Assembly: GCA_964583095.1 (NCBI GenBank)
Contig: CAZOVB010000011.1
Location: 34,893-98,892, forward strand
Direction of reading: 5' to 3'
From: CAZOVB01 sp964583095
GTDB lineage: Bacteria > Planctomycetota > Phycisphaerae > SM23-33
Length of the DNA stretch: 64,000 bases
The notes under the pieces are model-generated. The model saw only the letters and a program-made list of their open reading frames with translations, made no database searches and had not been told where the DNA came from. Numbering within the stretch: position 1 is the first letter of the stretch; each line of letters begins with the position of its first letter. Position numbers and translations under genes: made by a program. This document shows positions 8,680 through 17,184 of the stretch, in pieces.

Positions 8680-9549
8680 TCAGGTCCGCCGGCTCTGACG
8701 GTCCAGAATCGCCTGCGCGCGGGAAAAGCCTTCGGGGGTCCCCATGTCCAGGCTGCGTCCGCGTATCCGCCGGAGAAAGTAGCGATCCTTGCATTTGCGC
8801 AGCAGGCGCAGCTGAGCAGCGGCCAGTTGCAGTTCCTTCCCGGCCTTTTCGGCCAGGGGTTTTTCCTCGCGCAACGCATGGAAGATTTCCGCTGAGAATC
8901 CGTAGATCCCACAATGGGCCAGGAAGGTCTCCCCGTCCAGCCCAGGCGTGGTCAGTCGGCGGCGCGCCGCAGCCAGGTCCGGTTTCTCCACAAAGTCCCG
9001 GCAGCGGTAGAGATCTTCGCCCCCCCTGGGCGAACCCAGCGGATCTCCTCCTGCCACTCCCACCCGGGGCAGTTCTTCCGGGCCCACCGGCTGCATGCCG
9101 ATCACGGCATCGGCCTCAAGCCGTTCCAGGTCGTCAAGAACCTGGCGGGCAGGGCAGCGCGCTTCGGCCGAGAGATGAACGTGGTCGCCCAGCAGCAGCA
9201 GGAAGGATTCGTCTCCGACAAAGGCCCCGGCCTGGAGGACCGCATCGCCAAAGCCGGCCGGACTGGACTGCACGATCCATTCCAACGCGCCGGTATCCCA
9301 GGGGACCTGAGAGGCCGGTTGGTCCGCCAGGTAGTTTCGCAGCATTTCCAGTTGCTCCGGGGAAACGATAATCGCGAATCGATCGATCCCGGCGCTGCAG
9401 GCTTCTTCCAGAATCCACTCCAGGACACTCCGGACCTTTTGCCTGCCTCTGACCAGGGGAAAGAGCGCCTTGGGGATCGCCCGCGTGACGGGATGCAGCC
9501 TCGTTCCCTTGCCGGCGACCGGAATGACAGCTTTTCGAATCGGATCCAT
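8680..9549 (-). CDS. GalU-like sugar-1-phosphate nucleotidyltransferase
   Basis: 289 residues. The N-terminal signature PVAGKGTRLHPVTRAIPKAL is that of UTP-glucose-1-phosphate uridylyltransferases. LLLLGDHVHL carries the metal-binding Asp, and RDFVEKPDL is the sugar-phosphate-binding segment. It would make UDP-glucose or a related nucleotide sugar in the cytoplasm, feeding the epimerase and dehydrogenase nearby. A GTG at 9600 would add 17 unconserved residues. I prefer the ATG at 9549, which follows TACAAT by 6 nt, implying a leaderless mRNA. The C-terminal half is shorter and more divergent than in E. coli GalU. Confidence 0.87.
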   Translation of the reverse strand: MDPIRKAVIPVAGKGTRLHPVTRAIPKALFPLVRGRQKVRSVLEWILEEACSAGIDRFAIIVSPEQLEMLRNYLADQPASQVPWDTGALEWIVQSSPAGFGDAVLQAGAFVGDESFLLLLGDHVHLSAEARCPARQVLDDLERLEADAVIGMQPVGPEELPRVGVAGGDPLGSPRGGEDLYRCRDFVEKPDLAAARRRLTTPGLDGETFLAHCGIYGFSAEIFHALREEKPLAEKAGKELQLAAAQLRLLRKCKDRYFLRRIRGRSLDMGTPEGFSRAQAILDRQSRRT

Positions 9550-9555
9550 GATCGG

Positions 9556-9561
9556 ATTGTA
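9556..9561 (-). promoter_or_regulatory. Start-adjacent -10 box (TACAAT) of the GalU-like gene
   Basis: TACAAT on the minus strand ends 6 nt before the ATG at 9549, so transcription would start at or next to the A of ATG. I see no convincing -35 box at 16-18 bp. Confidence 0.45.
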
Positions 9562-9649
9562 TGTTGGCCTGACCTTTCGAGCCAGCCAATTGCCCTGCAC
9601 CCAGGTCCTGTCAAAAGCCGATATTCATAGCACGTGAGGAACCACGAGC

Positions 9650-11176
9650 ATGATTCCGGTCAGAACGACTTCCCGACAGATCGAGACCATCGCCCGCTGG
9701 CTGTGGGTGGTACTGGTTTGCATATCGGCCCTTGGCTGGTGGAGGCCCGGTCTGGCCCTGTGGGGAGTCTTCACCGCGGGCATCTGGACAGCGCTGACCC
9801 TATGGCTCTGGTCGCGAACCTGCGGCAACCGGCGGAAGGTCCCCTTGCAGGTGATGCAGGCCGGTTTGGTCTTCGCCGCGGGGGTCATCGCCCACCACGC
9901 ACTTGAGAGCAGTTTCTCGATGCCCGCCCAAGGGCCTTACGATCTGTCAGGCGCCCTGGAGGTCTCGATTCTTCACCATCTCCTGCTGATCGGTCTGGGG
10001 TTGATGATCACGCAGGATCTGCTTCCGCGAGGCCCAGGCCACGGGCGTTCCATTCTCGCCTGCGCCCTGGCCATCGCGGTAGGGCCCGCCCTGGCGGTAA
10101 GTGCCGCCTCCGTTTCGCAAGGGCGTGACGGGCTTGTGCTGTTGGGTCTTGCCGGCACTGCGGCGATGGGAGCCAGTTGGTGGTTTGTCGAATCGGCTTT
10201 CAGGTCTGCAAGGGAAGGGGCCGCTGTCCGACGCCGGCCCCAGCGCCTGCCGGCGGTTTTCGCAATTGCGATGGCGGCGTGGCTGATCGTTCTGTCTCCG
10301 CAGGCGGCCGGGCTGGGGCTGATCCCCTCGGGAGTCCTCCTTGTATGCGCAAGCCTGTCCTGGAAGCTCCGAAGGAGAGTCCTGTGTCCACTGGGAGCCG
10401 CCTTGGCGGCAGGGGGCGTGATCCTGGCCTGGAACCGGCAGTGGAAGCTGCCCGATGCAGCGATCCGCCTATTCGGCAGGGGCGAGGCGGGTATGGTCCG
10501 GTTGGATCCTGCCGCCGACAGTCTGGCGGTGCTTCTGGAGGCGGTGGGGCTGGTGGGAGTGGGGGCCCTGGTTCTCGGCGGACTGGGGGCAATTCTGTCA
10601 GGGCTCTGGAGCCTGAGGAACCGCACCGCCCGGGAGCAGTATCGAGGCCTGATCTGGATGGCCGGCTGTCTCTGCTCGGCCCTGGCGTTGCTGGTTTCGG
10701 GCGGCCTGTACGTGCCGGCCTGCTCGGTGGGTATGATCTTCTTCTGGGGGCTGCTGCCTGCGTTTTCGGCCCGGCCTGTGCGTCACATTCCAGCCGTGCT
10801 TTTCGTTGGGGTTCTGATGGGCTACTTCCTGCTGATGGGGATCCTGCGCGGCCAGGGCCTCGCGGTCTGGTCGATGACGGCCTTCGGGGCCGATGATCGA
10901 TTCCTTCATCTCTTTGGTGGATTCATGATGTCCTCAGTCCTGGCCTGGTGGATTGGCAGCCGAAGGCTCTGGCTGGGGCTGGGAGCGATCGGCCTGGCCG
11001 TGGCCGCCGGGGCCGCCGGAGAGTGGGTCCAGGGGCGATACACTGCGCGAAGCAACGAGTGGCAGGACTTCACCTACCACGGGCTGGGATGTGCGATCAG
11101 CGTGCTGCCGTATCTGCTGTGCATGGGCGCGCGTCTTTGCGAGCGCAAGCAGGAGCAGACCGCTTCGGGCGCATAA
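9650..11176 (+). CDS. Polytopic membrane protein with C-terminal VanZ-like segment
   Basis: 508 residues with roughly a dozen hydrophobic helices. The last 100 residues resemble VanZ-like proteins: DDRFLHLFGGFMM, a glycine/alanine-rich helix, then GEWVQGRYTARSNEWQDF and a final helix. The middle part, with arginine-rich loops between helices, is loosely like O-antigen ligase or polymerase proteins, but I see no decisive motif. The start follows GAGGAA by a normal spacer. Its place between a nucleotidyltransferase and a UDP-sugar dehydrogenase suggests a role in envelope polysaccharide export or polymerisation; this is inference. Confidence 0.75.
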   Translation: MIPVRTTSRQIETIARWLWVVLVCISALGWWRPGLALWGVFTAGIWTALTLWLWSRTCGNRRKVPLQVMQAGLVFAAGVIAHHALESSFSMPAQGPYDLSGALEVSILHHLLLIGLGLMITQDLLPRGPGHGRSILACALAIAVGPALAVSAASVSQGRDGLVLLGLAGTAAMGASWWFVESAFRSAREGAAVRRRPQRLPAVFAIAMAAWLIVLSPQAAGLGLIPSGVLLVCASLSWKLRRRVLCPLGAALAAGGVILAWNRQWKLPDAAIRLFGRGEAGMVRLDPAADSLAVLLEAVGLVGVGALVLGGLGAILSGLWSLRNRTAREQYRGLIWMAGCLCSALALLVSGGLYVPACSVGMIFFWGLLPAFSARPVRHIPAVLFVGVLMGYFLLMGILRGQGLAVWSMTAFGADDRFLHLFGGFMMSSVLAWWIGSRRLWLGLGAIGLAVAAGAAGEWVQGRYTARSNEWQDFTYHGLGCAISVLPYLLCMGARLCERKQEQTASGA

Positions 11177-11235
11177 AGCAGGCCGCCGGTCGCGATGGAT
11201 CGACGGCCTGGGTATTGTCTTGCCCGGGGCGGCGG

Positions 11236-12552
11236 TCAGGCCTGGACGATCTTGCTTCGTCCGCGTTTGACGCCCTTGGTAGCGTTGCGGGTATCGACAA
11301 CCAGTTGAGCGTTGTCGACGATCTCCTGGTAGTCGTAGTCGCTGTGATCGGTGCTGATCACGACCGCGTCGTACTGGGCCAGGGACTTTGCATCCACCGG
11401 CTTGGAGACCATCTTGAGGTTGTACTCCCGCATGGGTGAGGTCTTGGGCACGTGGGGATCATTGTAGCTGACCTTCGCGCCGCGATGCTTGAGCAGCTCG
11501 ATCAACTCCAGTGAAGGACTCTCGCGAACGTCGTCGATGTCCTTCTTGTAGGCCAGACCCAGAATGAGAATCTTCGAGTTCTTCAGGGCCTTGCACCGGT
11601 CGTTGAGAGCTTCCATGAGCTTGTGGATGACAAACAGGGGCATGGAGACATTGACCTCGCCGGCCAGCTCGATAAACCGCGTGGCCAGCCCGTACTCCCG
11701 CGCCTTCCAGGACAGGTAGAACGGGTCGATCGGGATGCAGTGGCCTCCAAGTCCCGGGCCCGGGTAGAACGGCGTAAAGCCGAAGGGCTTGGTCGAGGCC
11801 GCCCGGATCACCTCCCAGACATTGATGTCCATCCGGTCAAAGAGCGTCTTGAGTTCGTTGACCAGGGCGATGTTCACGCAGCGGTAGGTGTTTTCGAGGA
11901 TCTTGCTCGCCTCGGCTGCCTCGCAACTGGAGACCGGCACGACGGTGTCGATGGCGATTTCGTAGCAGGCCTCTGCCACCTTTCGTGAGGGTGCATCGTA
12001 CCCCCCGACCACCTTGGGGATCGTCTGGGTGGTGTAGTCCTTGCGACCCGGGTCCTCGCGTTCGGGGCTGTAGGCCAGGTAGAAGTCGGTCCCGACCTTC
12101 AGGCCGGATTCTTCCAGGATCGGGAGCATGACTTCCCGCGTGGTTCCCGGATACGTTGTGGATTCCAGGACGATCAACTGACCCTTGCGAAGATACTGGG
12201 CGATCTGACGGGCCGTGCCCTCGACGTAGGACATGTCCGGTTCGCGCATCTTGGTCAGTGGCGTGGGAACGCAGATCAGGATGGCATCGGCCTCGGGAAT
12301 GCGGGAGAAATCGGTCGTGGCATCAAAGAGGTTCGAATCCACGATGTTCTTGATCACGCTGGAAGGAATGTGCTCGATGTAGCTTTTTCCCTTCTTGAGC
12401 GATTGGACCTTGTTCTGATCAATATCGAAGCCCAAAACTTTGGCCCCGCCCCGGGTGAATTCCCGTACAAGAGGCAGGCCGACGTATCCCAGCCCGACTA
12501 CGCCGATCCGGGCCTCGAGGTCTCGCATTTTCTGGATGAGTTCCTGGCTCAC
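11236..12552 (-). CDS. UDP-N-acetylhexosamine 6-dehydrogenase (WbpA/WecC type)
   Basis: 438 residues. The N-terminal Rossmann motif is IGVVGLGYVGLPLVREFTRG. The central helical part contains NTYRCVNIALVNELK. The WbpA-type stretch GPGLGGHCIPIDPFYLSWKA carries the position of the catalytic cysteine, and the C-terminal domain follows (LGLAYKKDIDDVRESP). The enzyme oxidises C6 of a UDP-HexNAc to the uronic acid using NAD. Together with the UDP-sugar epimerase at the window start it could make a uronic-acid precursor for surface polysaccharide. It is transcribed alone from the minus strand, with a candidate promoter about 130 bp upstream. Confidence 0.93.
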   Translation of the reverse strand: MSQELIQKMRDLEARIGVVGLGYVGLPLVREFTRGGAKVLGFDIDQNKVQSLKKGKSYIEHIPSSVIKNIVDSNLFDATTDFSRIPEADAILICVPTPLTKMREPDMSYVEGTARQIAQYLRKGQLIVLESTTYPGTTREVMLPILEESGLKVGTDFYLAYSPEREDPGRKDYTTQTIPKVVGGYDAPSRKVAEACYEIAIDTVVPVSSCEAAEASKILENTYRCVNIALVNELKTLFDRMDINVWEVIRAASTKPFGFTPFYPGPGLGGHCIPIDPFYLSWKAREYGLATRFIELAGEVNVSMPLFVIHKLMEALNDRCKALKNSKILILGLAYKKDIDDVRESPSLELIELLKHRGAKVSYNDPHVPKTSPMREYNLKMVSKPVDAKSLAQYDAVVISTDHSDYDYQEIVDNAQLVVDTRNATKGVKRGRSKIVQA

Positions 12553-12682
12553 TGGTTTCTCCTGCTGGAAATTGTGTTGGTACGCAAGCCAATCCTGCTT
12601 GCCGCGTATCTGCCTTATCGGAAAAGGGATGGCTCTTGCGCAAGCTTCGCTCCGGAGGCCTTGGACAAGAAACGGGCTCGAT

Positions 12683-12712
12683 ATGATACCGCACCGCGAT
12701 TATCGGCGGCAA
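12683..12712 (-). promoter_or_regulatory. Candidate promoter of the UDP-HexNAc dehydrogenase gene
   Basis: On the minus strand: TTGCCG, 18-bp spacer, TATCAT. It lies in the 187-bp gap between the SGNH hydrolase and the dehydrogenase, leaving a leader of about 125 nt. Confidence 0.35.
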
Positions 12713-12739
12713 TGAAAAGATCCCCTCTCCCGAGGAGCT

Positions 12740-13471
12740 TCAGCAATCCTTTGCAAAGTCATCCACGACGCTGTGGGCGATCCGCTGGAGTTGGGAAGCT
12801 GTATCGGCGGGCAGGTCGTAGACGATCCGGCCGGAATCGTCGCGGATCTGATCGAGCCTTGCCGGCAGATCGATACAGCTTTGCCCCGTCAGCGTTTCCA
12901 GCAGAACACAGGCCGAGAGATACGAGCCGGCAGGGGTGGGATGGCTGCCGTCGGCTTCGTGCAGGACCAACTCCGGCAGTTGCCCCCTGGCATCGGCCCA
13001 GGCCTGGCCGACAGGAGCCAGATCCGCTCCCAGTTCGGCTGCGATCTTACGGTAGGCTCCGGTCAGGATCATCTGCTGCTCGGGCTTGTCCCGCCGGGCC
13101 CAGGTCAGATAAAAGACGATTCGATTACACCCCGAAGTGTGAATTCGCTGGGCCAGCAGGGCTGCGTGAGCATAGAAAGATTCCGGCTGCAGGACAGGAT
13201 CCATGCTCTGGCCCTGGAGGACAGCCACGTCGGGCCTGGCGTCCAGTGCCCGGTCGAGCCCGCCCACCCGCTGGGGATCCAGTTCCGGGCAGAACCCGCA
13301 GCGCTGCTCGGAGAGACCCAGGTTGTCGGACCAGTGGGTTTGGAGGCTCGCGCCGCCTCGTAGATACTCCTGGAGTTGGATGGGGGTGTCCCGAAACGAG
13401 GCCATTGCAGCAACCGCCTGTGGCAGTTGGTGGAAGAACGTGTAGCTGTTGCCGACAAACAGGACTTTCAA
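12740..13471 (-). CDS. SGNH/GDSL-family hydrolase
   Basis: 243 residues, TTG start with GAGGAG 7 nt upstream; the ribosome binding site is formed by the last codons of the preceding pcm gene. Block I is FVGNSYTFFHQ with the nucleophile Ser. Block V is DGSHPTPAGSYLS with the catalytic Asp and His. There is no signal peptide, so it acts in the cytoplasm or is exported by another route. The family removes acyl or acetyl groups from sugars, lipids or other esters, and deacetylation of a glycan fragment is possible. It is coupled to pcm with a 4-nt gap. Confidence 0.85.
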   Translation of the reverse strand: MKVLFVGNSYTFFHQLPQAVAAMASFRDTPIQLQEYLRGGASLQTHWSDNLGLSEQRCGFCPELDPQRVGGLDRALDARPDVAVLQGQSMDPVLQPESFYAHAALLAQRIHTSGCNRIVFYLTWARRDKPEQQMILTGAYRKIAAELGADLAPVGQAWADARGQLPELVLHEADGSHPTPAGSYLSACVLLETLTGQSCIDLPARLDQIRDDSGRIVYDLPADTASQLQRIAHSVVDDFAKDC

Positions 13472-13475
13472 GCGG

Positions 13476-14138
13476 CTACTCCTCAGGCCATCCCTGACGG
13501 CCGATGAGTTTGACGAATCGTACGTCGCCCAGACTTTCCTGGAGGATCTTACCTTGATGTTTTGTCACGAGGCAAAGCTTTTGTGCGTGCCGGGGACCGA
13601 TGGGGGCCACGATTCTGCCTCCCTCGGCCAGTTGCTCGATCCAGGCGGAGGGCACTTCCGGTCCGGCCGCTCCGCAGACGATCCTGTCGTAGGGCGCGTG
13701 TTCCTCCCAGCCCAGCGTTCCGTCGCTGCAACGAAGCTGGACATTGGAGATACCCACGTCCTGCAGGGCTTGTTGGGCGGCATCGGCCAAGGCCTGGATG
13801 CGTTCGATCGCATAAACGTGTTTGCTGAGCTTGGCCAGCAGGGCGGTCTGGTACCCGCTGCCGGCTCCGACATCCAGGACCACATGATCCGGCTGGAGCT
13901 TCAGGGCTTTGAGGGTCATCGCGACCACGTAAGGCTGGGAGATCGTCTGCTCGTGGCCGATGGGTACGGGCTGATCGGCCCAGGCGAGATGCCCTTTTTC
14001 GGCGGGGACGAACCGTTCGCGCGGCACTTCGCGCATCGCCTGGAGGATGGCCGGGTCGTCAATACCCCGCGCCTGGATCTGTCGCGTGACCATCTGTTGC
14101 CGTCGAATTTCCGGATTGTCGTTCGATGTTGTCATCAT
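13476..14138 (-). CDS. pcm: Protein-L-isoaspartate O-methyltransferase
   Basis: 220 residues. It repairs isoaspartyl residues in damaged proteins with SAM. The family features are RERFVPAEKGHLAWADQPVP near the N-terminus, TISQPYVVAMTLK, the SAM-binding motif VLDVGAGSGYQTALLAKL, and DGTLGWEEHAPYDRIV followed by a C-terminal strand with VAPIG. The start is the first of two adjacent ATG codons and lies 5 nt after TATAAT, which implies a leaderless transcript. The SGNH hydrolase gene follows in the same transcript, and the SAM hydrolase gene is divergent. Confidence 0.95.
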   Translation of the reverse strand: MMTTSNDNPEIRRQQMVTRQIQARGIDDPAILQAMREVPRERFVPAEKGHLAWADQPVPIGHEQTISQPYVVAMTLKALKLQPDHVVLDVGAGSGYQTALLAKLSKHVYAIERIQALADAAQQALQDVGISNVQLRCSDGTLGWEEHAPYDRIVCGAAGPEVPSAWIEQLAEGGRIVAPIGPRHAQKLCLVTKHQGKILQESLGDVRFVKLIGRQGWPEE

Positions 14139-14143
14139 ACAGG

Positions 14144-14172
14144 ATTATACTCGCTCCAGACGGGCATCTCAG
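14144..14172 (-). promoter_or_regulatory. Promoter of pcm with perfect -10 box adjacent to the start codon
   Basis: On the minus strand: CTGAGA, 17-bp spacer, TATAAT, then CCTGT and the ATG of pcm. The start point predicted from the -10 box falls on or beside the A of ATG, so there is no room for a ribosome binding site. Confidence 0.6.
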
Positions 14173-14194
14173 CCCCGCACAATGGAGAAAAGAA

Positions 14195-15010
14195 GTGGCT
14201 CGGAAGAACCCGGTTGTAACATTACTGACGGATTTCGGCGCAAATGGTCCCTATGTCCCGGCCATGAAGGCCATGATCCTGCGTATCTGCCCCCAGGCGA
14301 CGATCGTGGATCTGACCCACGAGATCGACGCCCACGATATCTGGTCCGGAGCGTTCCTGCTGGACCAGGCCAGTCGCGAATTCGGTCCTGAGAGCGTACA
14401 CGTGGCGGTGGTCGATCCGGGGGTGGGTTCGAAGCGGCTGGGACTGGCCGGGAAATTCGATGGCCGCTATTACGTATTCCCCGACAACGGGGTCATCAGC
14501 TTCGTTCAGGCCCGGACGACCTGCCAGGGACTGGTGACCTTGCGGAACCAGCAGTATATGCGGCAGGAAGGCATTTCACTGACCTTCCACGGCCGGGATA
14601 TCTTCGCACCGGTCGCAGCGCACCTGGCTTCGGGAGTCGCGATGGAGAAGTTGGGTCCTACGCCTGATCGTTACACGCTGCTCGAAACGCCCCAGCCCCA
14701 GGAGTCGGATGGGATCCTTTACGGGAAGATCATCTACATCGACCGGTTCGGCAACTGCGTAAGCAACCTGCCCGTGGGCCTGCTCGAGAGCTTTTTCGAC
14801 AACCTCGAGACGGTCGAAGTCTGGTGCAAGCAGAGCCGCGTGGGCAAGCTGGCCGGGACCTACAGCTTCGTCGAGCCCGGCAAGGGCCTGGCGCTTGTCA
14901 ACTCGATGGGCCTGCTGGAGGTCGCCGCCAACCAGGCTCGGGCCGACGGTATCTACGATGCCCGCCTCGGCGATGCGATTCGTGTCATACCCCAGGGAAG
15001 GGAAGGATAG
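14195..15010 (+). CDS. SAM hydrolase (DUF62 SAM hydroxide adenosyltransferase)
   Basis: 271 residues, GTG start with GGAG 7 nt upstream. Members hydrolyse S-adenosylmethionine to adenosine and methionine; relatives are SAM-dependent fluorinases and chlorinases. The family features are LLTDFGANGPYVPAMKAMIL, HVAVVDPGVGSKR (Asp and Arg of the catalytic triad), YYVFPDNGVIS and TFHGRDIFAPVAAHL (the triad His). The C-terminal beta domain begins at GKIIYIDRFGNCVSNLP. The conserved Asp before YV in the first motif is replaced by Gly. It is followed by bioA after 5 bp, so the two are cotranscribed. Confidence 0.9.
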   Translation: MARKNPVVTLLTDFGANGPYVPAMKAMILRICPQATIVDLTHEIDAHDIWSGAFLLDQASREFGPESVHVAVVDPGVGSKRLGLAGKFDGRYYVFPDNGVISFVQARTTCQGLVTLRNQQYMRQEGISLTFHGRDIFAPVAAHLASGVAMEKLGPTPDRYTLLETPQPQESDGILYGKIIYIDRFGNCVSNLPVGLLESFFDNLETVEVWCKQSRVGKLAGTYSFVEPGKGLALVNSMGLLEVAANQARADGIYDARLGDAIRVIPQGREG

Positions 15011-15015
15011 CGTTC

Positions 15016-16380
15016 ATGGAAGGATCCCCGCAGGCCTTCGATCCGGAGCGGATCGTGCAGATGGACAAACGGTATGTGTGGCATCCGTTTACGCCCATGA
15101 AGCAGTACATGGAATCCGAGGCCCCGATGATCACCGATGCCGAGGGATTCGAGTTGATCGATGTCCACGGCAGGCGGTTCATCGACGGCTTCGGCAGCCT
15201 CTGGTGCAATCTCCACGGCCACCGCGTAGAGCAGATAGACCAGGCCATCCAGGACCAGCTTGGGCGTGTTGCGCATACGACCCTGCTCGGCCACGGTTCG
15301 CCCCCCAGTGCCCGGTTGGCGCGGAAGCTCGTTCAAGCCAGCCCCTCGGGGTTGCGGAAGGTCTTTTACAGCGACAGCGGCGCCACAGCGGTGGAGGTCG
15401 CACAGAAGATGGCCTTCCAGTACTTCCACAACAAGGGCCAGACCCTCCGGACACGGTTCATCGCATTTGATCAGGGGTATCACGGAGATACCATCGGGGC
15501 TGTCAGCGTCGGCGGGATCGACGCTTTCCACAGAATCTTCAGCCCGTTGCTCTTCGAAACCTTCCTGGTCGACAGTCCGTGTCCCTATCGCCACCCGGCA
15601 GGGGCGGATGCAGGGCAGGCGGTCCTGGAACAGGTCGAAAAGATCTTCGAGCAGCACCCCGGCCGGATCTGTGCGTTGATCGTCGAGCCGCGCATCCAGG
15701 GAGCCGGGGGCATGCTCACCCATCCCGACGGGTTCCTAAGAGGCCTGCGGGAGATCACCCGACGACATGAGAGTTTCCTGATCGCCGATGAAGTCGCCAC
15801 CGGATTCGCGCGCACCGGCAAGCTCTTTGCCTGCGGGCACGAGCAGGTCTGTCCGGATCTGATGTGCCTGGGCAAGGGCCTGACCGGTGGATACCTGCCC
15901 GTAGCGGCCACCCTGACCACCCAGGAGATCTTTGACGGTTTCTGCGGGGAGATCGCCGAGGACAAGACCTTCTATCACGGGCATACCTATACCGGAAACG
16001 CCCTGGGATGTGCGGCCGGGGTGGCGAGTTTCGATCTGATCTTCTCCAGTGGATTGCTGGAATCGCTGCCGGCCAAGATCGACCTGATCGCCGACGGACT
16101 TTCGCCCCTGTCCGATCATCCCCGCGTGGGGCAGATCCGCCAGGCCGGCATGATGGTCGGCATCGAACTGGTCGAGGACCGCCGGACCAAACAGCGATTC
16201 GACCCCCGCCGCAGGATCGGCCCAGCCGTTTGTGCCGCCGCCAAGGCCGAGGGCATCATCACCCGGCCACTGGGCGACGTGATTACCTTGATGCCCGCCC
16301 CGGCCATGGATTGCGCGACGCTCAAGCGCCTGGTGGATGGGATCGTCTCCACGATTCGGAGGTTCTTCCAGGGATGTTGA
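15016..16380 (+). CDS. bioA: Adenosylmethionine-8-amino-7-oxononanoate aminotransferase
   Basis: 454 residues. A class III PLP aminotransferase that uses SAM as amino donor to make 7,8-diaminopelargonic acid for biotin. Visible: KRYVWHPFTPMKQY at the N-terminus, SDSGATAVEVAQKMAFQY (PLP phosphate region), the Asp in LIADEVATGFARTGKLFACG, and the PLP lysine in MCLGKGLTGGYLPVAATL. YHGHTYTGNALGCA follows. The ATG chosen is the one giving the usual BioA N-terminus, 5 bp after the SAM hydrolase stop. bioD overlaps its end by 7 bp. Confidence 0.95.
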   Translation: MEGSPQAFDPERIVQMDKRYVWHPFTPMKQYMESEAPMITDAEGFELIDVHGRRFIDGFGSLWCNLHGHRVEQIDQAIQDQLGRVAHTTLLGHGSPPSARLARKLVQASPSGLRKVFYSDSGATAVEVAQKMAFQYFHNKGQTLRTRFIAFDQGYHGDTIGAVSVGGIDAFHRIFSPLLFETFLVDSPCPYRHPAGADAGQAVLEQVEKIFEQHPGRICALIVEPRIQGAGGMLTHPDGFLRGLREITRRHESFLIADEVATGFARTGKLFACGHEQVCPDLMCLGKGLTGGYLPVAATLTTQEIFDGFCGEIAEDKTFYHGHTYTGNALGCAAGVASFDLIFSSGLLESLPAKIDLIADGLSPLSDHPRVGQIRQAGMMVGIELVEDRRTKQRFDPRRRIGPAVCAAAKAEGIITRPLGDVITLMPAPAMDCATLKRLVDGIVSTIRRFFQGC

Positions 16381-17180
16381 ACGACTTTGACGCTTCGAGC
16401 TATCCCGAGCTGCCCCGCCTCAAGGGCGTATTTGTTACCGGGACCGACACGGATGTGGGCAAAACCTTGATCGCAGGGGCCATCGCCCGATCCCTCCGGA
16501 AGGATTCACGCAGGGTAGAGGTCTTCAAGCCCGCTGCCAGCGGCTGTCGGAAGGACCGCGAGGGCCTCATCAGCGCCGATGCGGAATTCCTGGCCGCCTG
16601 CGCCGATTCCCGCCGGTCACTGGCCCAGATCACCCCGGTGCGGTTTCACAGCGCTCTGGCCCCCAACGTCGCAGCGGAGAAGGAATCACGCCCGGTGGAT
16701 CTGTCCGAGATCTTTCGCAGCTACTGCCGGCTCGAGGGCAATTGCGACGCGGTGGTCGTGGAAGGAGTGGGGGGGCTGCTGTGCCCGATTCGCGAGGACT
16801 TCTGGGTAATCCATTTTGCCCGCCTGACGGGGCTTCCGTTGGTGATCGTCGCCCGGCCCGGGCTGGGGACGATCAACCACACGCTCCTGACGCTCCACGC
16901 GGCTGACAGCATGGGCATCCAGGTGGCCGGGGTGATCATCAACCGCTATCCGGTGGAGCCGGAGGACCCGCGGCGAAAGCGGGAAGGTGAGCCGGCACAG
17001 GTCGATGACAGCGATTACGCGGTGCAGACCAATCCCCGACAGATTGCGCTGCGGGGCAAGACGAAGATCCTGGCCCTGGTTCCCGACGAGGCGGACAATT
17101 CGGTGGAGAACATCACCATCGGCCGCGACACGCAGTACGTGGTGGACCAGGTGAACTGGTCACGGATTCTGGACCTGTAG
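16374..17180 (+). CDS. bioD: Dethiobiotin synthase
   Basis: 268 residues. It closes the ureido ring of dethiobiotin from diaminopelargonate, CO2 and ATP. The P-loop is FVTGTDTDVGKTLIAGAIA. VFKPAASG follows with the substrate-contacting Lys, and then VVVEGVGGLLCPI. It is about 40 residues longer than E. coli BioD. The extra length is mainly an N-terminal leader of about 15 residues and a charged insert (PEDPRRKREGEPAQVDDS) before the C-terminal strand. It overlaps bioA by 7 bp. It converges with a thioredoxin-like gene only 4 bp away. No bioB or bioF is present in the window. Confidence 0.93.
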   Translation: MLNDFDASSYPELPRLKGVFVTGTDTDVGKTLIAGAIARSLRKDSRRVEVFKPAASGCRKDREGLISADAEFLAACADSRRSLAQITPVRFHSALAPNVAAEKESRPVDLSEIFRSYCRLEGNCDAVVVEGVGGLLCPIREDFWVIHFARLTGLPLVIVARPGLGTINHTLLTLHAADSMGIQVAGVIINRYPVEPEDPRRKREGEPAQVDDSDYAVQTNPRQIALRGKTKILALVPDEADNSVENITIGRDTQYVVDQVNWSRILDL

Positions 17181-17184
17181 CTTC

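Noticed and set aside
12325..12345. GGTTCGAATCC-like tRNA T-loop sequence
   Set aside because: It lies within the UDP-HexNAc dehydrogenase coding sequence, and no acceptor, D or anticodon stem can be drawn around it.
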